DNA of 64,000 nt from Devosia sp. (GCF_014860165.1 NZ_JACZKG010000072.1:148344-212343), one strand, 5' to 3'. Shown: positions 51,775 through 61,372, numbered from the stretch's first letter. Translations and numbers: made by a program. Notes: generated by a model not told the origin, from the letters alone.

Positions 51775-54320
51775 TGCACGCCGTCTGGAGCGCCATCCGC
51801 ATCGGCCTGCTCGACATGCGCGGCGATCTGCGCCGCTTCGTGCTGCTGGTGGTCTGCCTTGCCGTCGGCACGGCGCTGATCTCGGGCGTCAATTCCGTGG
51901 GCGCCAGCATTACTCGCGCCATCGATGACGGCGCCGCCGAGCTGATGGGCGGCGATGTCGAGCTGTCCCGCGCCGATCGCCTCGCCACATCGGACGAGCG
52001 CGCCACCATGGACACGTTCGGCGCCGTCTCGACCATCGTCGACACCAACCTGCGCGCTGAATCCGCCAGCGGCGATGCCTTCGTCGATCTCACCGCCGTC
52101 GGCCCCACCTATCCACTGCTCGGCCAGGTCCTGAGCCCGCAATTGCCATCAGGCCAGTCGGTCCACCAGTTCCTGGCGCCAACCGACGATATCCATGGCG
52201 CGCTGATCGATCCGGTGCTGCTCGATCAGCTCGGCCTCGCCATCGGCGACAGCTTCAGCCTGGGTGGCACCGAGTTCCAGGTTCGCGGCACGCTGACCAA
52301 GCTGCCCGATGGCCCGGTGCGCGGCTTCCGCCTCGGGCTCACTGCCGTCGTCACCGATGCCGGTTTCGCTGGCGTCTCCGACCGCACTTCGCCTCTGCCG
52401 GGCCTGGGCACCTGGTACCGCTACAAGCTGCTGCTCAACGATCGCGACGCCGAGGCCGGCAAGACCTCCCTTGAAGCCGCCTTTGCCGATAGCGGCTGGA
52501 CAGTGCGCTCCGCCCGCGATGGCCTGGGCCAGATGGTGCGCTACTATGACCTGTTCATGCGCTTCCTGGTCATCGTCGGCCTCGGTTCGCTGCTGATTGG
52601 CGGCGTCAGCGTCTGGACCGGCATGCAGGCCTATATCGCCGAGCGCGCCAGCGTCATCGCCATCCTGCGCTCCATGGGCGCCACCCGCTCGCGTATCTTC
52701 ATCCACTTCTTCGCCCAGGTCGCCGCCCTCGCCGCCGTCGGCGTCGGCATTGGCCTCCTCATTGGCGGCGGCGCCGCCTTTGCCGTCCTGCCCGTCATCG
52801 GCCGCGCCGTCGGCATCGATCTGGCCGCCACGCTGCACGCGCAAGCCCTGCTGGTCGCCGCCGCCGCCGGCCTCGTCACCGCCTTCGCCTTTGCCTATCT
52901 GCCGCTGCAACAGGCCCAGGCCGTCCGCCCGGTGCTGCTGTTCCGCTCCAAGGGCCTGGGCGCCGCGCCGATCGACTGGCGCGCGCTCCTGTTCTCCTGG
53001 CAGGTCCTGCCGCTTGCCGCCGCCGCCATCGCCTTCTTCGTCCTCGCCTGGCTGATGACGGGTGATGCCATGCTGGTGGCGGCCTTCGGCCTTGCCAGCG
53101 CCGCCTCTGCCATCCTGTTCGAGCTGTTCATCCGCGCCATCCAGTTTGGCCTGGCTCGCCTGCCCGAGCCTCGCGCCCGCATTCCCCGCCATGCCCTGCG
53201 CGCCATTTCCGGCTCCGGCCAGAATGCGGCTTCGGTGGTCGTCTCGGCCGGGATGGCCCTGGCCATGCTCATCGTCGTGCTGGTCCTCCAGACCAACCTG
53301 CGCCAGGAATTCCTCGGCGCCTCCGCCTTTGACGTGCCGACCCTGGTCGCCTCCGACCTCTTCCCCGACGAAGTGGACTCCCTCGCCGCCATTGCCGGGT
53401 CGGGCACCGACATTCCCCGCTTCGTCGCCACCCCCATGCTGCGCGGCGCGCTGACCGAAATTGCCGGCCAGCCGGCCGCCAGCGTCCGCACCCGCGGCCC
53501 CGAGGCGACGTTCCTCCTGGCCGGCGAAGTGCCGCTCACCTATCGCAGCCAGCTCCCCGCCTCCTCGCGCATCACCTCCGGGGAATGGTGGCCGGCCGAT
53601 CATACCGGCCCGGCTCTGGTATCCCTTCATCAAAGCCTGCGCTCCGGCCTAGGCGTCGATCTGGGCGATACGCTCACCTTCTCCATTTTCGGCGAACCCA
53701 TCACCGCCACCATAACCAGCTTCCGCGATTATTCCTGGCAGGGCGGCATCGACTTCCTCGCCACCTTCTCGCCCGGCGTGATCGACGCCTATCCCACCAC
53801 GCTCTTTGCCGCCGTCACCGCCCTGCCCGGCCGCGAGGAGGCCGTCGAGCGCCGGCTCGCCGCCGATTTCCCCGATATCCGCTTCATCGAAATCGGCGAC
53901 ACGCTCAAGCAGATCACCGATGCGCTGAGCCAGCTCTCCTTTGCCGCGGTGCTGGTGGGCGGACTTGCCGTGGGCAATGGCCTGCTCGTCCTCGTGGGCA
54001 GCCTCGCCACCGGGCGCCGCCAGCGCGAAGCCGATACCGTCATCACCAAGGTGCTGGGCGCCACCCGCCTCGAGCTGATGGCCACCGCCTTCATGCAATA
54101 TCTTGTCCTGGCCACCTTCGCTGCCCTGCCTGCGATTCTGCTGGGCATCGGCCTGGGCTGGGTGGTCAGCATGCTCATGCTCAATGTCGATTTCACCGTC
54201 AACACCGACGCCCTCGCCGTCGTCCTGCTGGTCGCCATAGCCATCACCGCCACCCTGGGCGCCATGACCATCCTGCGCGCCGCCTCGGCACGACCGGCGC
54301 GGTTGTTGCGGGATTTGTAG
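51774..54320 (+). CDS. FtsX-family ABC transporter permease (YbbP-like), second copy
   Basis: An 848-residue permease with about ten membrane segments: one N-terminal anchor (about 24-45), a periplasmic MacB-like domain, a block of helices (about 265-460), a second periplasmic domain and three closing helices (about 720-845). FtsX domains are recognised by AYIAERASVIAILRSMGATRSRIF and LATGRRQREADTVITKVLGATRLE. Full-length equivalent of the truncated gene at 1-1740. Start overlaps the ATPase stop (TGATG). The substrate is unknown; release of lipophilic or lipoprotein cargo is the family theme. Confidence 0.92.
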   Translation: MHAVWSAIRIGLLDMRGDLRRFVLLVVCLAVGTALISGVNSVGASITRAIDDGAAELMGGDVELSRADRLATSDERATMDTFGAVSTIVDTNLRAESASGDAFVDLTAVGPTYPLLGQVLSPQLPSGQSVHQFLAPTDDIHGALIDPVLLDQLGLAIGDSFSLGGTEFQVRGTLTKLPDGPVRGFRLGLTAVVTDAGFAGVSDRTSPLPGLGTWYRYKLLLNDRDAEAGKTSLEAAFADSGWTVRSARDGLGQMVRYYDLFMRFLVIVGLGSLLIGGVSVWTGMQAYIAERASVIAILRSMGATRSRIFIHFFAQVAALAAVGVGIGLLIGGGAAFAVLPVIGRAVGIDLAATLHAQALLVAAAAGLVTAFAFAYLPLQQAQAVRPVLLFRSKGLGAAPIDWRALLFSWQVLPLAAAAIAFFVLAWLMTGDAMLVAAFGLASAASAILFELFIRAIQFGLARLPEPRARIPRHALRAISGSGQNAASVVVSAGMALAMLIVVLVLQTNLRQEFLGASAFDVPTLVASDLFPDEVDSLAAIAGSGTDIPRFVATPMLRGALTEIAGQPAASVRTRGPEATFLLAGEVPLTYRSQLPASSRITSGEWWPADHTGPALVSLHQSLRSGLGVDLGDTLTFSIFGEPITATITSFRDYSWQGGIDFLATFSPGVIDAYPTTLFAAVTALPGREEAVERRLAADFPDIRFIEIGDTLKQITDALSQLSFAAVLVGGLAVGNGLLVLVGSLATGRRQREADTVITKVLGATRLELMATAFMQYLVLATFAALPAILLGIGLGWVVSMLMLNVDFTVNTDALAVVLLVAIAITATLGAMTILRAASARPARLLRDL

Positions 54321-54339
54321 CCCCCGAAGGAAGAACACC

Positions 54340-54462
54340 CCACCTAACCTCCCCCTGAAAAAGGGGGAGGAACAGATCGAGCGTTCGACAGCATCTCGCC
54401 CCAACCACCGCGCGGATTCCTCCCCCTATCAGGGGGAGGCTGGGAGGGGTATCCGACAAAGA
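54340..54462. repeat. GC-rich interspersed repeat cluster
   Basis: Two hairpins, CTCCCCCtgaaaaaGGGGGAG (54350-54369) and CTCCCCCtatcaGGGGGAG (54421-54438), flank 50 bp. The first could double as terminator of the ABC operon, since it lies 30 bp after the stop. Similar to the unit at about 63925-63955. Confidence 0.65.
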
Positions 54463-54588
54463 CTCGCCTTCGTCTCCTGTGACTTCCCCCACCACGATTC
54501 CCCGAATCGCCCGCGCCGGTGCTAAGTCTGCTCGCCAGTTCCAGACCTGCGTGATGCCCGATTGACCGGGATCGCCCCCGGAGACCAG

Positions 54589-56100
54589 ATGAAGGTAGCA
54601 ATCGACATGGGCATGAGCGGCGGCACGACGCCCGCCACGCTCGATCTCGAGGAATTGCTGGCCACCCGTCTGCTCGTCCAGGGCAATTCCGGCTCCGGAA
54701 AATCGCACCTGCTGCGCCGCCTGCTCGAGCAATCCGCCCCCTGGGTGCAGCAATGCATCATCGATCCCGAGGGCGATTTCACCACCCTGAGCGAGCGCTA
54801 CGGCCACACCGTGGTCGATGCTGACAGGACCGAAGCCGAGCTCACCCGCATCGCTGCCCGCGTCCGCCAGCACCGCGTCTCGGTCGTGCTCAATCTCGAA
54901 GGCCTCGATGTCGAGCAGCAGATGCGCGCCGCCGCCGCTTTCCTCGGCGGCATGTTCGATGCCGAGCGCGACCACTGGTATCCCGTGCTCGTCGTTGTCG
55001 ACGAAGCCCAGCTTTTCGCTCCCGCGGTCGCCGGCGAAGTCAGCGACGAAGCCCGCAAGCTCTCGCTTGGCGCCATGACCAACCTGATGTGCCGCGGCCG
55101 CAAGCGAGGCCTCGCCGGCGTGATCGCCACCCAGCGCCTCGCCAAGCTGGCGAAAAACGTCGCCGCCGAAGCGTCCAACTTCCTGATGGGCCGCACCTTC
55201 CTCGATATCGACATGGCCCGCGCTGCCGATCTCCTGGGCATGGAAAAGCGCCAGGCCGAGCAGTTCCGCGACCTTGCCCGCGGCCATTTCGTCGCCCTGG
55301 GTCCCGCCATTTCCCGCCGGCCGCTGCCGGTGACCATCGGCCATGTCGAGACCTCGGCTCGCTCCACCAGCCCCAAGCTGACCCCATTGCCCGAAGCGCC
55401 GGTCGACGCCGCCGACCTCATCTTCACCGCCTCCGCCGAAGAGCAGGCCCGCCCGGTTGTCAGGCGCCCCGCGCCGCCGCCACCGCCCTCGACCAATGAA
55501 CTGCTGGCCCAGCTCTCCCGCGCCCGACCGCCGGCCGAAGAAGCCCCGCAGACCCTGTTTCCCGAGATTGACCAGGCCGAGCGCGACGCCCAGATTGACG
55601 CCATCATGGCTGAACTGCTCGGCGACCCCGATGCCAGCTTCCGCACCGTCGCCGTGCTCTATCAGGATTTTCTCGTCCGCTGTCGCATCCGCCGCGTCCC
55701 GGGCGAGCCGCCGGCTTTGCCCGCCTTCAAGCGCCGCCTTGCCGTCGCCCGCGTCGCCCCCGACCGCGAAGTCGCTCAGTCCGACGGTTGGCAGCAGGCT
55801 TTGGCGCTGTCCGAAACCCTCACCGACGACGTCCAGGGCGTCTTCCTCGTCCTGGCGCAAGCCGCGCTCACCAGCGCCCCCTGCCCCTCCGACGCGACCC
55901 TCGCCCGCCTCTACGGCACCCATTCCGCCAGCCGCGCCCGGCGCCTTTTGACCTGGTTCGAAGAACGCGGCCTGCTCGTGGTCCGCCTCGACTTCCGCAA
56001 CAACCGCGTCGTCGCCTTCCCCGATCTCGGCGCCGAAACGGCTCCGGGTGACCCCAACGGCCCCGACGCCATGATCGACGAGCGCGGCGCGGCGGAGTGA
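54589..56100 (+). CDS. HerA/DUF87-like ATPase with C-terminal helical domain
   Basis: A 503-residue P-loop ATPase. Walker A is LVQGNSGSGKSH and the Walker B-type strand LVVVDEAQLFAP; the middle TNLMCRGRKRGLAGVIATQRLAKL is typical of HerA/FtsK-like helicase pumps and plasmid-partition DUF87 proteins. A Pro-rich linker (about 295-312) leads to a helical domain (about 330-490). No NurA-like nuclease is near. ATG 54589 has GGAG at 5 nt. The biological role of this stand-alone group is unknown; a DNA-translocase role is suggested by the fold. Confidence 0.85.
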   Translation: MKVAIDMGMSGGTTPATLDLEELLATRLLVQGNSGSGKSHLLRRLLEQSAPWVQQCIIDPEGDFTTLSERYGHTVVDADRTEAELTRIAARVRQHRVSVVLNLEGLDVEQQMRAAAAFLGGMFDAERDHWYPVLVVVDEAQLFAPAVAGEVSDEARKLSLGAMTNLMCRGRKRGLAGVIATQRLAKLAKNVAAEASNFLMGRTFLDIDMARAADLLGMEKRQAEQFRDLARGHFVALGPAISRRPLPVTIGHVETSARSTSPKLTPLPEAPVDAADLIFTASAEEQARPVVRRPAPPPPPSTNELLAQLSRARPPAEEAPQTLFPEIDQAERDAQIDAIMAELLGDPDASFRTVAVLYQDFLVRCRIRRVPGEPPALPAFKRRLAVARVAPDREVAQSDGWQQALALSETLTDDVQGVFLVLAQAALTSAPCPSDATLARLYGTHSASRARRLLTWFEERGLLVVRLDFRNNRVVAFPDLGAETAPGDPNGPDAMIDERGAAE

Positions 56101-56130
56101 TCCCTCTACGACCTCACCCACCCACAGGTC

Positions 56131-56208
56131 GTCACCCTCTGGCTTGACCCGAGGGCGCTTCACTTGACGGCCAAAAAAAACACCCCCGGGCCTGGGCCCG
56201 GGGGTGAC
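56131..56208. repeat. REP-like palindromic element D
   Basis: Left arm 56131-56156; right arm 56183-56208 is a GC-rich diverged inverse with a CCCCCGGGcctgGGCCCGGGGG hairpin (56183 on). It lies between convergent genes and its right hairpin, reading toward tctA's stop, may act as terminator. Confidence 0.8.
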
Positions 56209-56239
56209 GCCGTGGTCGAACCGAAGGGGAGGGACACCC

Positions 56240-57745
56240 TCAGTCCTCCTCGACAAACACCTCGTTGCGCTTCTTCCGAATGCTCGGCAGCACCGCCACG
56301 ATCACCGCCAGCAGCGCCATGCCCAGCAGCGTCGCCGAGATGGGTCGTTCGACAAAGATCATCGGATCGCCGCGCGAAATGATCATCGCCCGGCGCAAAT
56401 GCTCTTCCAGCAGCGGCCCGAGCACGAAGCCGAGCAGCAGCGGCGCCGGCTCGCAGCCGAACCGGATCAGCAGGTAGCCAACGATGCCGAAGAAGGCGAT
56501 GGCATAGATGTCGTAGATATTCTGGTTGATCGAGAACGTGCCGATGCAGGCGAACAGCACAATGGCCGGGAACAGCACCCGATAGGGAATGGTCAGCATC
56601 TTCACCCACAGCCCGATCAGCGGCAGGTTGAGGATGACCAGCAGCAGGTTGCCGATCCACATCGAGGCGATGATGCCCCAGAACAGCGCTGGCTCTTCAT
56701 TGATGACATTGGGGCCGGGCGTGATGCCCTGCAGGATGAACGCCCCGATCATCAGCGCCATCACCGGATGGGCCGGGATGCCCAGCGTCATCAGTGGGAT
56801 GAAGCTGGTCTGCGCCGCCGCATTATTGGCCGATTCCGGCCCGGCCACGCCCTCGATGGCGCCCTTGCCGAATTCCTCCGGCGTCTTGGACAGGCGCTTT
56901 TCCGCCGAGTAGGAGGCAAAGGACGAGAGGATATGTCCCCCGCCCGGCAGCACGCCGAGCACCGAGCCCAGCGCGGTGCCGCGCAGCACCGGACCGACGA
57001 TGCGCCTGATGTCGTCCTTGGTCAGCCAGAGATTGGTCACCGCCTTGACGCCGACCTCGCGCTCCTTCTCGTTTTCGAGATTGCGCAGGATTTCCGCCAC
57101 GCCGAAGACACCCACGGCCACAGCCACGAAATTCAGCCCCCCGAACAGCTCCCGCACCCCGAAGGTGAAGCGCGGTGTGCCGGTATAGATATCCTGGCCC
57201 ACCATGCCCAGCAGCAGCCCCAGCACGATCATGGCCAGCGCCTTGAGGATCGAGCCATGCGCCAGGGCAATCGAAACCAGCAGGCCCAGCACGATCAGCG
57301 AGAAATATTCCGGCGCCCCGAAATTGAGCGCCGCCCGCGCCAGGGGCGGCGCGAAGAAGGCCAGCAGCAGCGTCGCAACCGTCCCGGCAAAGAACGAGCC
57401 GATGGCCGCCGTGGCCAAAGCAGCGCCCGCCCTGCCCTTTCGCGCCATCTGATAGCCGTCGATCGCCGTCACCGCCGATGAGCTCTCCCCCGGCAGGTTG
57501 ATCAGGATCGCCGTGGTCGAGCCACCATACTGGGCGCCGTAATAGATACCCGCCAGCATGATCAGCGACGTCTCAGGCCCCAGCGTGAAGGTGATGGGCA
57601 GCAGCATGGCGATGGTCGCCGTCGGGCCGATGCCCGGCAGCACGCCCACCAGCGTGCCCAGCAGCACGCCGATGAAGCAGTAGAGGATGTTGATGGGATC
57701 GAGGGCAACCGAGAAGCCCAGGGCAAGCGAGGATATCAGGTCCAT
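56240..57745 (-). CDS. tctA: tripartite tricarboxylate transporter permease TctA
   Basis: A 501-residue inner-membrane protein with about 11-12 membrane segments. The family signatures LVGVLPGIGPTATIAMLLPITF (first TctA motif) and GSVLGVLPGGGHILSSFASY (second motif, pseudo-symmetry related) are both present. It is the large subunit of a binding-protein-dependent secondary transporter. It starts 15 bp after tctB. Length is as usual for TctA. Confidence 0.95.
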   Translation of the reverse strand: MDLISSLALGFSVALDPINILYCFIGVLLGTLVGVLPGIGPTATIAMLLPITFTLGPETSLIMLAGIYYGAQYGGSTTAILINLPGESSSAVTAIDGYQMARKGRAGAALATAAIGSFFAGTVATLLLAFFAPPLARAALNFGAPEYFSLIVLGLLVSIALAHGSILKALAMIVLGLLLGMVGQDIYTGTPRFTFGVRELFGGLNFVAVAVGVFGVAEILRNLENEKEREVGVKAVTNLWLTKDDIRRIVGPVLRGTALGSVLGVLPGGGHILSSFASYSAEKRLSKTPEEFGKGAIEGVAGPESANNAAAQTSFIPLMTLGIPAHPVMALMIGAFILQGITPGPNVINEEPALFWGIIASMWIGNLLLVILNLPLIGLWVKMLTIPYRVLFPAIVLFACIGTFSINQNIYDIYAIAFFGIVGYLLIRFGCEPAPLLLGFVLGPLLEEHLRRAMIISRGDPMIFVERPISATLLGMALLAVIVAVLPSIRKKRNEVFVEED

Positions 57746-57760
57746 CTGGTTTCTCCCGGC

Positions 57761-58222
57761 CTAGAATCGCAGCCACGGCCCAAACAAGGGCAATTGCAGC
57801 CCCAGCCCGACCTTGAATATCAGCAGGCACAGCACGCAGAGCCCCGCACTGACGACCAGCGCGGCAAGCAGCGAGTTGCGGCTGCTCGACAAGGCTGTCG
57901 CAAAGCCCGCAATCAGCACCACCGGAATGAAACCCAGCCCGCGTATCGTTGCGGCAAAGAACAGGATCGTGCCCAGCACCAGGGCAATGCCGCGCCATGG
58001 CCATGCCGGCGCCGCCTCCGCATCCGGCTTGCCGATGCCGGTGGCCGCAACAGCCACCCCCAGCGCCACCAGCACACCACCCAGCACGACGGGCATGAAG
58101 CCCGGCCCCATGCGGAACGGCGTACCGAAATCGTATTTCAGGCCTTCGAGCGCGAAATAGCCGCCCAGGGCGACGAACAGTGCCCCCGAGGCAAGGTCGT
58201 TCCGTGATGCATTGAGTGCCAT
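57761..58222 (-). CDS. tctB: tripartite tricarboxylate transporter small subunit TctB
   Basis: A 153-residue protein with four membrane segments (about 10-28, 42-62, 77-104 and 113-137). The N-terminus DLASGALFVALGGYFALEGLKYDFGTPFRMGPGFMPVVLG is the TctB hallmark (RMGPGFFP). It lies 71 bp downstream of tctC, past a hairpin, and precedes tctA in the same transcript. Confidence 0.92.
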   Translation of the reverse strand: MALNASRNDLASGALFVALGGYFALEGLKYDFGTPFRMGPGFMPVVLGGVLVALGVAVAATGIGKPDAEAAPAWPWRGIALVLGTILFFAATIRGLGFIPVVLIAGFATALSSSRNSLLAALVVSAGLCVLCLLIFKVGLGLQLPLFGPWLRF

Positions 58223-58243
58223 TATTCCCTCTCCCTATGGCAA

Positions 58244-58266
58244 CCCCCGGCCCATCGGGCCGGGGG
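58244..58266 (-). terminator. tctC-tctB intercistronic hairpin
   Basis: A perfect 10-bp GC stem (58244-58253 with 58257-58266) and 3-nt loop lies 28 bp after tctC. There is no T-run; it fits partial termination or mRNA protection that gives more binding protein than permease. Confidence 0.5.
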
Positions 58267-58293
58267 GGCTTTGGCCGTTATCGGCTCTGTGGC

Positions 58294-59277
58294 TTACTGT
58301 GCCGCAATGCCCGCATCGGCGATCACCGCAGCCCAAAGGGCGGTCTGGCCTTCAAGCTTCTGCGCCAGGGCAGCCGGCGTGGCCTGGCTGGCCGGCACCG
58401 GATAGGTGCCCAGCTCGGCAAAGCTGTTGCCCACCGTCTCATCGGCTAGGGCCTTCTGCAGCGAGGCCGACAGGCGGTCGATGATGGCCTGGTCGGTCCC
58501 GGCAGGAGCGTAGAGCCCATGCCAGATGGCCAGCTCGAAATTCTCGACGCCGCCCTCGGCCATGGTCGGCACCTCCGGCAGCACGGCGATGCGCTCGGGC
58601 GTGGTCACGGCATAAGCCTTGATCTCGCCCGCCAGGATCTGGCTGGTCGTATTGGTGGTCTGGTCGCACATCATGTCGATCTGGCCACCCAGCAGGTCGG
58701 TCATGGCCGGGCCGGTACCCTGATAAGGCACCTCGGTCATCTTGGTGTCGAGTGCATTCATGAACAGCATGCCACAAAGCTGGCTTGCCGCGCCGATGCC
58801 GGCATTGGCATAGGTGACGTCTTCGCCATTCGCCTTGACGTGGGCGATGAGGTCCTCAAGCGAAGCCGGCTCGAAATCCTTGCGCGCCACGATGGTCATC
58901 GGCACTTCGGTGACCAGCCCGATCGGGGCAAAATCGGTCATCGGGTCATAAGGCAGGCTGGCATAGAGCGCCGGAGCGGTCGACATGCCGATATGGTGCA
59001 GCAGCAGCGTATAGCCATCATTGGCGGCAGCGGCCACCTGGCCGGCACCCAGCGTACCGCCGGCGCCGCCGACATTCTGCACCACAACCTGCTGGCCAAG
59101 GTCTTCGCTCATGGCCGCGGCAACCAGGCGCGTCACCGTGTCGGTGGGTCCGCCGGCCGAGAACGGCACAACAATGGTCACAGGCTGGTTCGGATAGTCC
59201 TGTGCCATGACGGTTACGGCACTCAGCGCCGAGCCGGCAACAAAGCTCGCAGCCAGAATCTTGACGATGGTCTTCAT
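58294..59277 (-). CDS. tctC: tripartite tricarboxylate transporter binding protein TctC (Bug family)
   Basis: A 327-residue periplasmic binding protein. The signal peptide (KILAASFVAGSALSAVTVMA-QD) is followed by YPNQPVTIVVPFSAGGPTDTVTRLVA and VVQNVGGAGGTLGAGQVA, the Bug/TctC family signatures that build the carboxylate pocket. Substrate could be a C4-C6 di- or tricarboxylate. GGAGGA is 8 nt before the ATG at 59277. Controlled by the sigma-54 promoter 60 bp upstream. Confidence 0.94.
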   Translation of the reverse strand: MKTIVKILAASFVAGSALSAVTVMAQDYPNQPVTIVVPFSAGGPTDTVTRLVAAAMSEDLGQQVVVQNVGGAGGTLGAGQVAAAANDGYTLLLHHIGMSTAPALYASLPYDPMTDFAPIGLVTEVPMTIVARKDFEPASLEDLIAHVKANGEDVTYANAGIGAASQLCGMLFMNALDTKMTEVPYQGTGPAMTDLLGGQIDMMCDQTTNTTSQILAGEIKAYAVTTPERIAVLPEVPTMAEGGVENFELAIWHGLYAPAGTDQAIIDRLSASLQKALADETVGNSFAELGTYPVPASQATPAALAQKLEGQTALWAAVIADAGIAAQ

Positions 59278-59336
59278 AGAGTTGTCCTCCCATTGGTTTT
59301 GATCCCGGCATTCCTCCCCGGGGGTCGGTCTCAGCA

Positions 59337-59353
59337 ATGCAAGCCGTGTGCCA
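59337..59353 (-). promoter_or_regulatory. sigma-54 (-24/-12) promoter of tctCBA
   Basis: Minus-strand sequence TGGCAC (59353-59348) then ACGGC then TTGCAT (59342-59337) has the invariant GG and GC exactly 10 bp apart, a near-perfect match to the sigma-54 consensus. Transcription would start about 59326, 50 nt before the tctC ATG. An NtrC-class activator is encoded at 61373. Confidence 0.85.
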
Positions 59354-59404
59354 CGCGCCAAGCGCAAGGCTGATATGCTTTTTCCTTGATCGCATCGGCC
59401 AAAC

Positions 59405-59455
59405 CGGCAAGAACTTGCTTAGCTTCGGCCGGATTATCGGCAATTTCTTGCCGAT
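59405..59455. promoter_or_regulatory. tandem dyads, candidate upstream activator sites for the DctD-like regulator
   Basis: CGGCAAgaacTTGCTT (59405-59420) and ATCGGCAAtttcTTGCCGAT (59436-59455, perfect 8-bp arms) share the core CGGCAA-N4-TTGC. Their centres are 33 bp (three helical turns) apart and lie about 85 and 120 bp upstream of the predicted tctC start, the usual place for activator sites of sigma-54 promoters. Confidence 0.6.
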
Positions 59456-59475
59456 CGCCGAGTGGAAACACGCCA

Positions 59476-61335
59476 GTGAGCCTTCGATCCACATTGCGGA
59501 ACTGGTTTGGTCGCCGCCACTTGGGCTTCGGCGCCATGGGACTGGCGGCGGTCGCGGTGATCGCATGGGTCGCCTTCGAGACCACCCTCAACGCAACGGT
59601 CCACGATTCCCGCGAGCAGGCCCAGCGTCGCCTCGCCCTGTTCGAACGCACGCTGGAAGCCATCATCGAGCGCTTCCATTACCTCCCCGTCGCCATCTCC
59701 CAGGCCCCCGAGACCCGTGCGGCGCTGGCCGATCCAGACAATCCGGCCGCCGTCGAGGCGGCCAATGGCTTTCTCTCCAAGCTCAACGAGACCGCCGGAG
59801 CGGGCGAGATCTTTCTCATGGAGACCAATGGCGCCGTGGTCGCGGCCAGCAATTGGTGGACCCTCACCAGCCTGGTCGGCACCAATTATTCCTTCCGCCC
59901 CTATTTTGCCGAGGCCCTGCGGCTTGGCCGCGCCGAATACTATGCCTTCGGCATTTCCACCAACGTGCCGGGCTACTTCCTCTCCCAGCGTGTCGACGGC
60001 CCCGACGGCCCCCTGGGCGTGGCCGTCACCAAGATCAATCTGGGCGAGATCGAGGCTGCCTGGTGGCGCTCGGGCGAACTCATCGGCATTGTCGACGTCA
60101 ATGACGTGGTGATCCTGTCCACCCGCCCCGATTGGCGCTACCGCCCGCTCCAGACCATTTCCCGCGCCCGGATCGAGGGCATTTCGAGCCAGCAGCGCTA
60201 CGGGGAAAATGGCGTCGACAATTCCGGCATCATCACCGAGCGCTGGTTTTCGCGTGGGGCGGAATTCGCCCTGCTATCAGGCAACGATCCGGAAACCTCG
60301 GGCTATTTCATCATGCAGGAACTGCGCCTGCCCAAGCATGGCTGGCAGTTGATCGCCTTCACCCCCCTTGCCCCGCTCTATGGCGGCGCCTGGACCGCCG
60401 CCGCTGCCGCCGGCCTCGGCGCCGCTGCGCTGCTGCTGATCGTCGTGCTGCTCGTCCAGCGCCGCCGCATCATTGCCCAGCGCCTCGCCGATCACGAACG
60501 CCTGGAACAGCGCGTCGTCGAGCGCACCGAAGATTTGCACATCGCCAACGCGGCTTTGCGCGAGGAAATCGCCGATCGCATTCGCGCCGAGAACGCCCAG
60601 CGCGAAGCACAGGCCGGGCTGGTGCAGGCCGCCAAGATGGCCAGCCTGGGCCAGGCGCTTGCCGGCGTCGCCCATGAGGTGAGCCAGCCCGTCGCCGCGC
60701 TGACCACCCATATTGCCAGTGCCCGCCTCGTCGCCGCGCAGAAGCAGGATGCCGATATCGGCCAGATCCTCTCCACCATGGACAAGGTGGTCGATCGCCT
60801 TGCCGCTCTCACCGGCCACCTCAAGACCTTTGCCCGCAAGGAAACCCGCATCGAGACGCAGGCCGACCTGGGCGCCGTTCTCGCCAATGCACTTGACCTG
60901 GTCGATCACAAGCTGCGGGCCTTCGGCATCGACGTCGAATATACCCGCTACCGCGGCCACCTGCAGGTCACCGGCAATCCGGTCCACCTCGAACAGGTCT
61001 TCATCAACCTCATCGCCAATGCCGCCGACGCCATGGAGCACACCGCCATCCGCGTCCTGTCCATCGGCATCCGCGTCGATGGCCGCAACGTCGAGATCGC
61101 CGTCTCCGATACCGGCTCGGGCATTCCCGAGGGGGAACTGGCCAACCTGTTCGACCCCTTCTATTCCACCAAGGAAGCCGGCCGCGGCCTCGGCCTGGGC
61201 CTCTCCATCTCCTATGGGCTGGTCCGCGACATCGGCGGCGCCATCACCGTCGCCAGCACGCCCGGTCAAGGCAGCACCTTCACCGTAAGGCTGCCGGTGG
61301 TCTTCTCGAATCACGGAGAGGCAGCGGCTCAATAA
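59476..61335 (+). CDS. DctB-like sensor histidine kinase
   Basis: A 619-residue inner-membrane kinase of the DctB type. Two membrane helices (about 17-38 and 308-333) flank a periplasmic double-Cache domain (about 40-305), probably the sensor of external carboxylate. A short coiled coil (about 335-390) leads to the kinase core: H400 in LAGVAHEVSQPVAALTTHI, N-box INLIANAADAM, and G-box VSDTGSGIP with GRGLGLGLSISYGLV. GTG 59476 is used because the preceding bases hold the activator dyads; the ribosome site is weak. Followed by its response regulator after 37 bp. Confidence 0.92.
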   Translation: MSLRSTLRNWFGRRHLGFGAMGLAAVAVIAWVAFETTLNATVHDSREQAQRRLALFERTLEAIIERFHYLPVAISQAPETRAALADPDNPAAVEAANGFLSKLNETAGAGEIFLMETNGAVVAASNWWTLTSLVGTNYSFRPYFAEALRLGRAEYYAFGISTNVPGYFLSQRVDGPDGPLGVAVTKINLGEIEAAWWRSGELIGIVDVNDVVILSTRPDWRYRPLQTISRARIEGISSQQRYGENGVDNSGIITERWFSRGAEFALLSGNDPETSGYFIMQELRLPKHGWQLIAFTPLAPLYGGAWTAAAAAGLGAAALLLIVVLLVQRRRIIAQRLADHERLEQRVVERTEDLHIANAALREEIADRIRAENAQREAQAGLVQAAKMASLGQALAGVAHEVSQPVAALTTHIASARLVAAQKQDADIGQILSTMDKVVDRLAALTGHLKTFARKETRIETQADLGAVLANALDLVDHKLRAFGIDVEYTRYRGHLQVTGNPVHLEQVFINLIANAADAMEHTAIRVLSIGIRVDGRNVEIAVSDTGSGIPEGELANLFDPFYSTKEAGRGLGLGLSISYGLVRDIGGAITVASTPGQGSTFTVRLPVVFSNHGEAAAQ

Positions 61336-61372
61336 TGGACCACCGAACTTTTCTCGAAATGGACTGGCCAGA

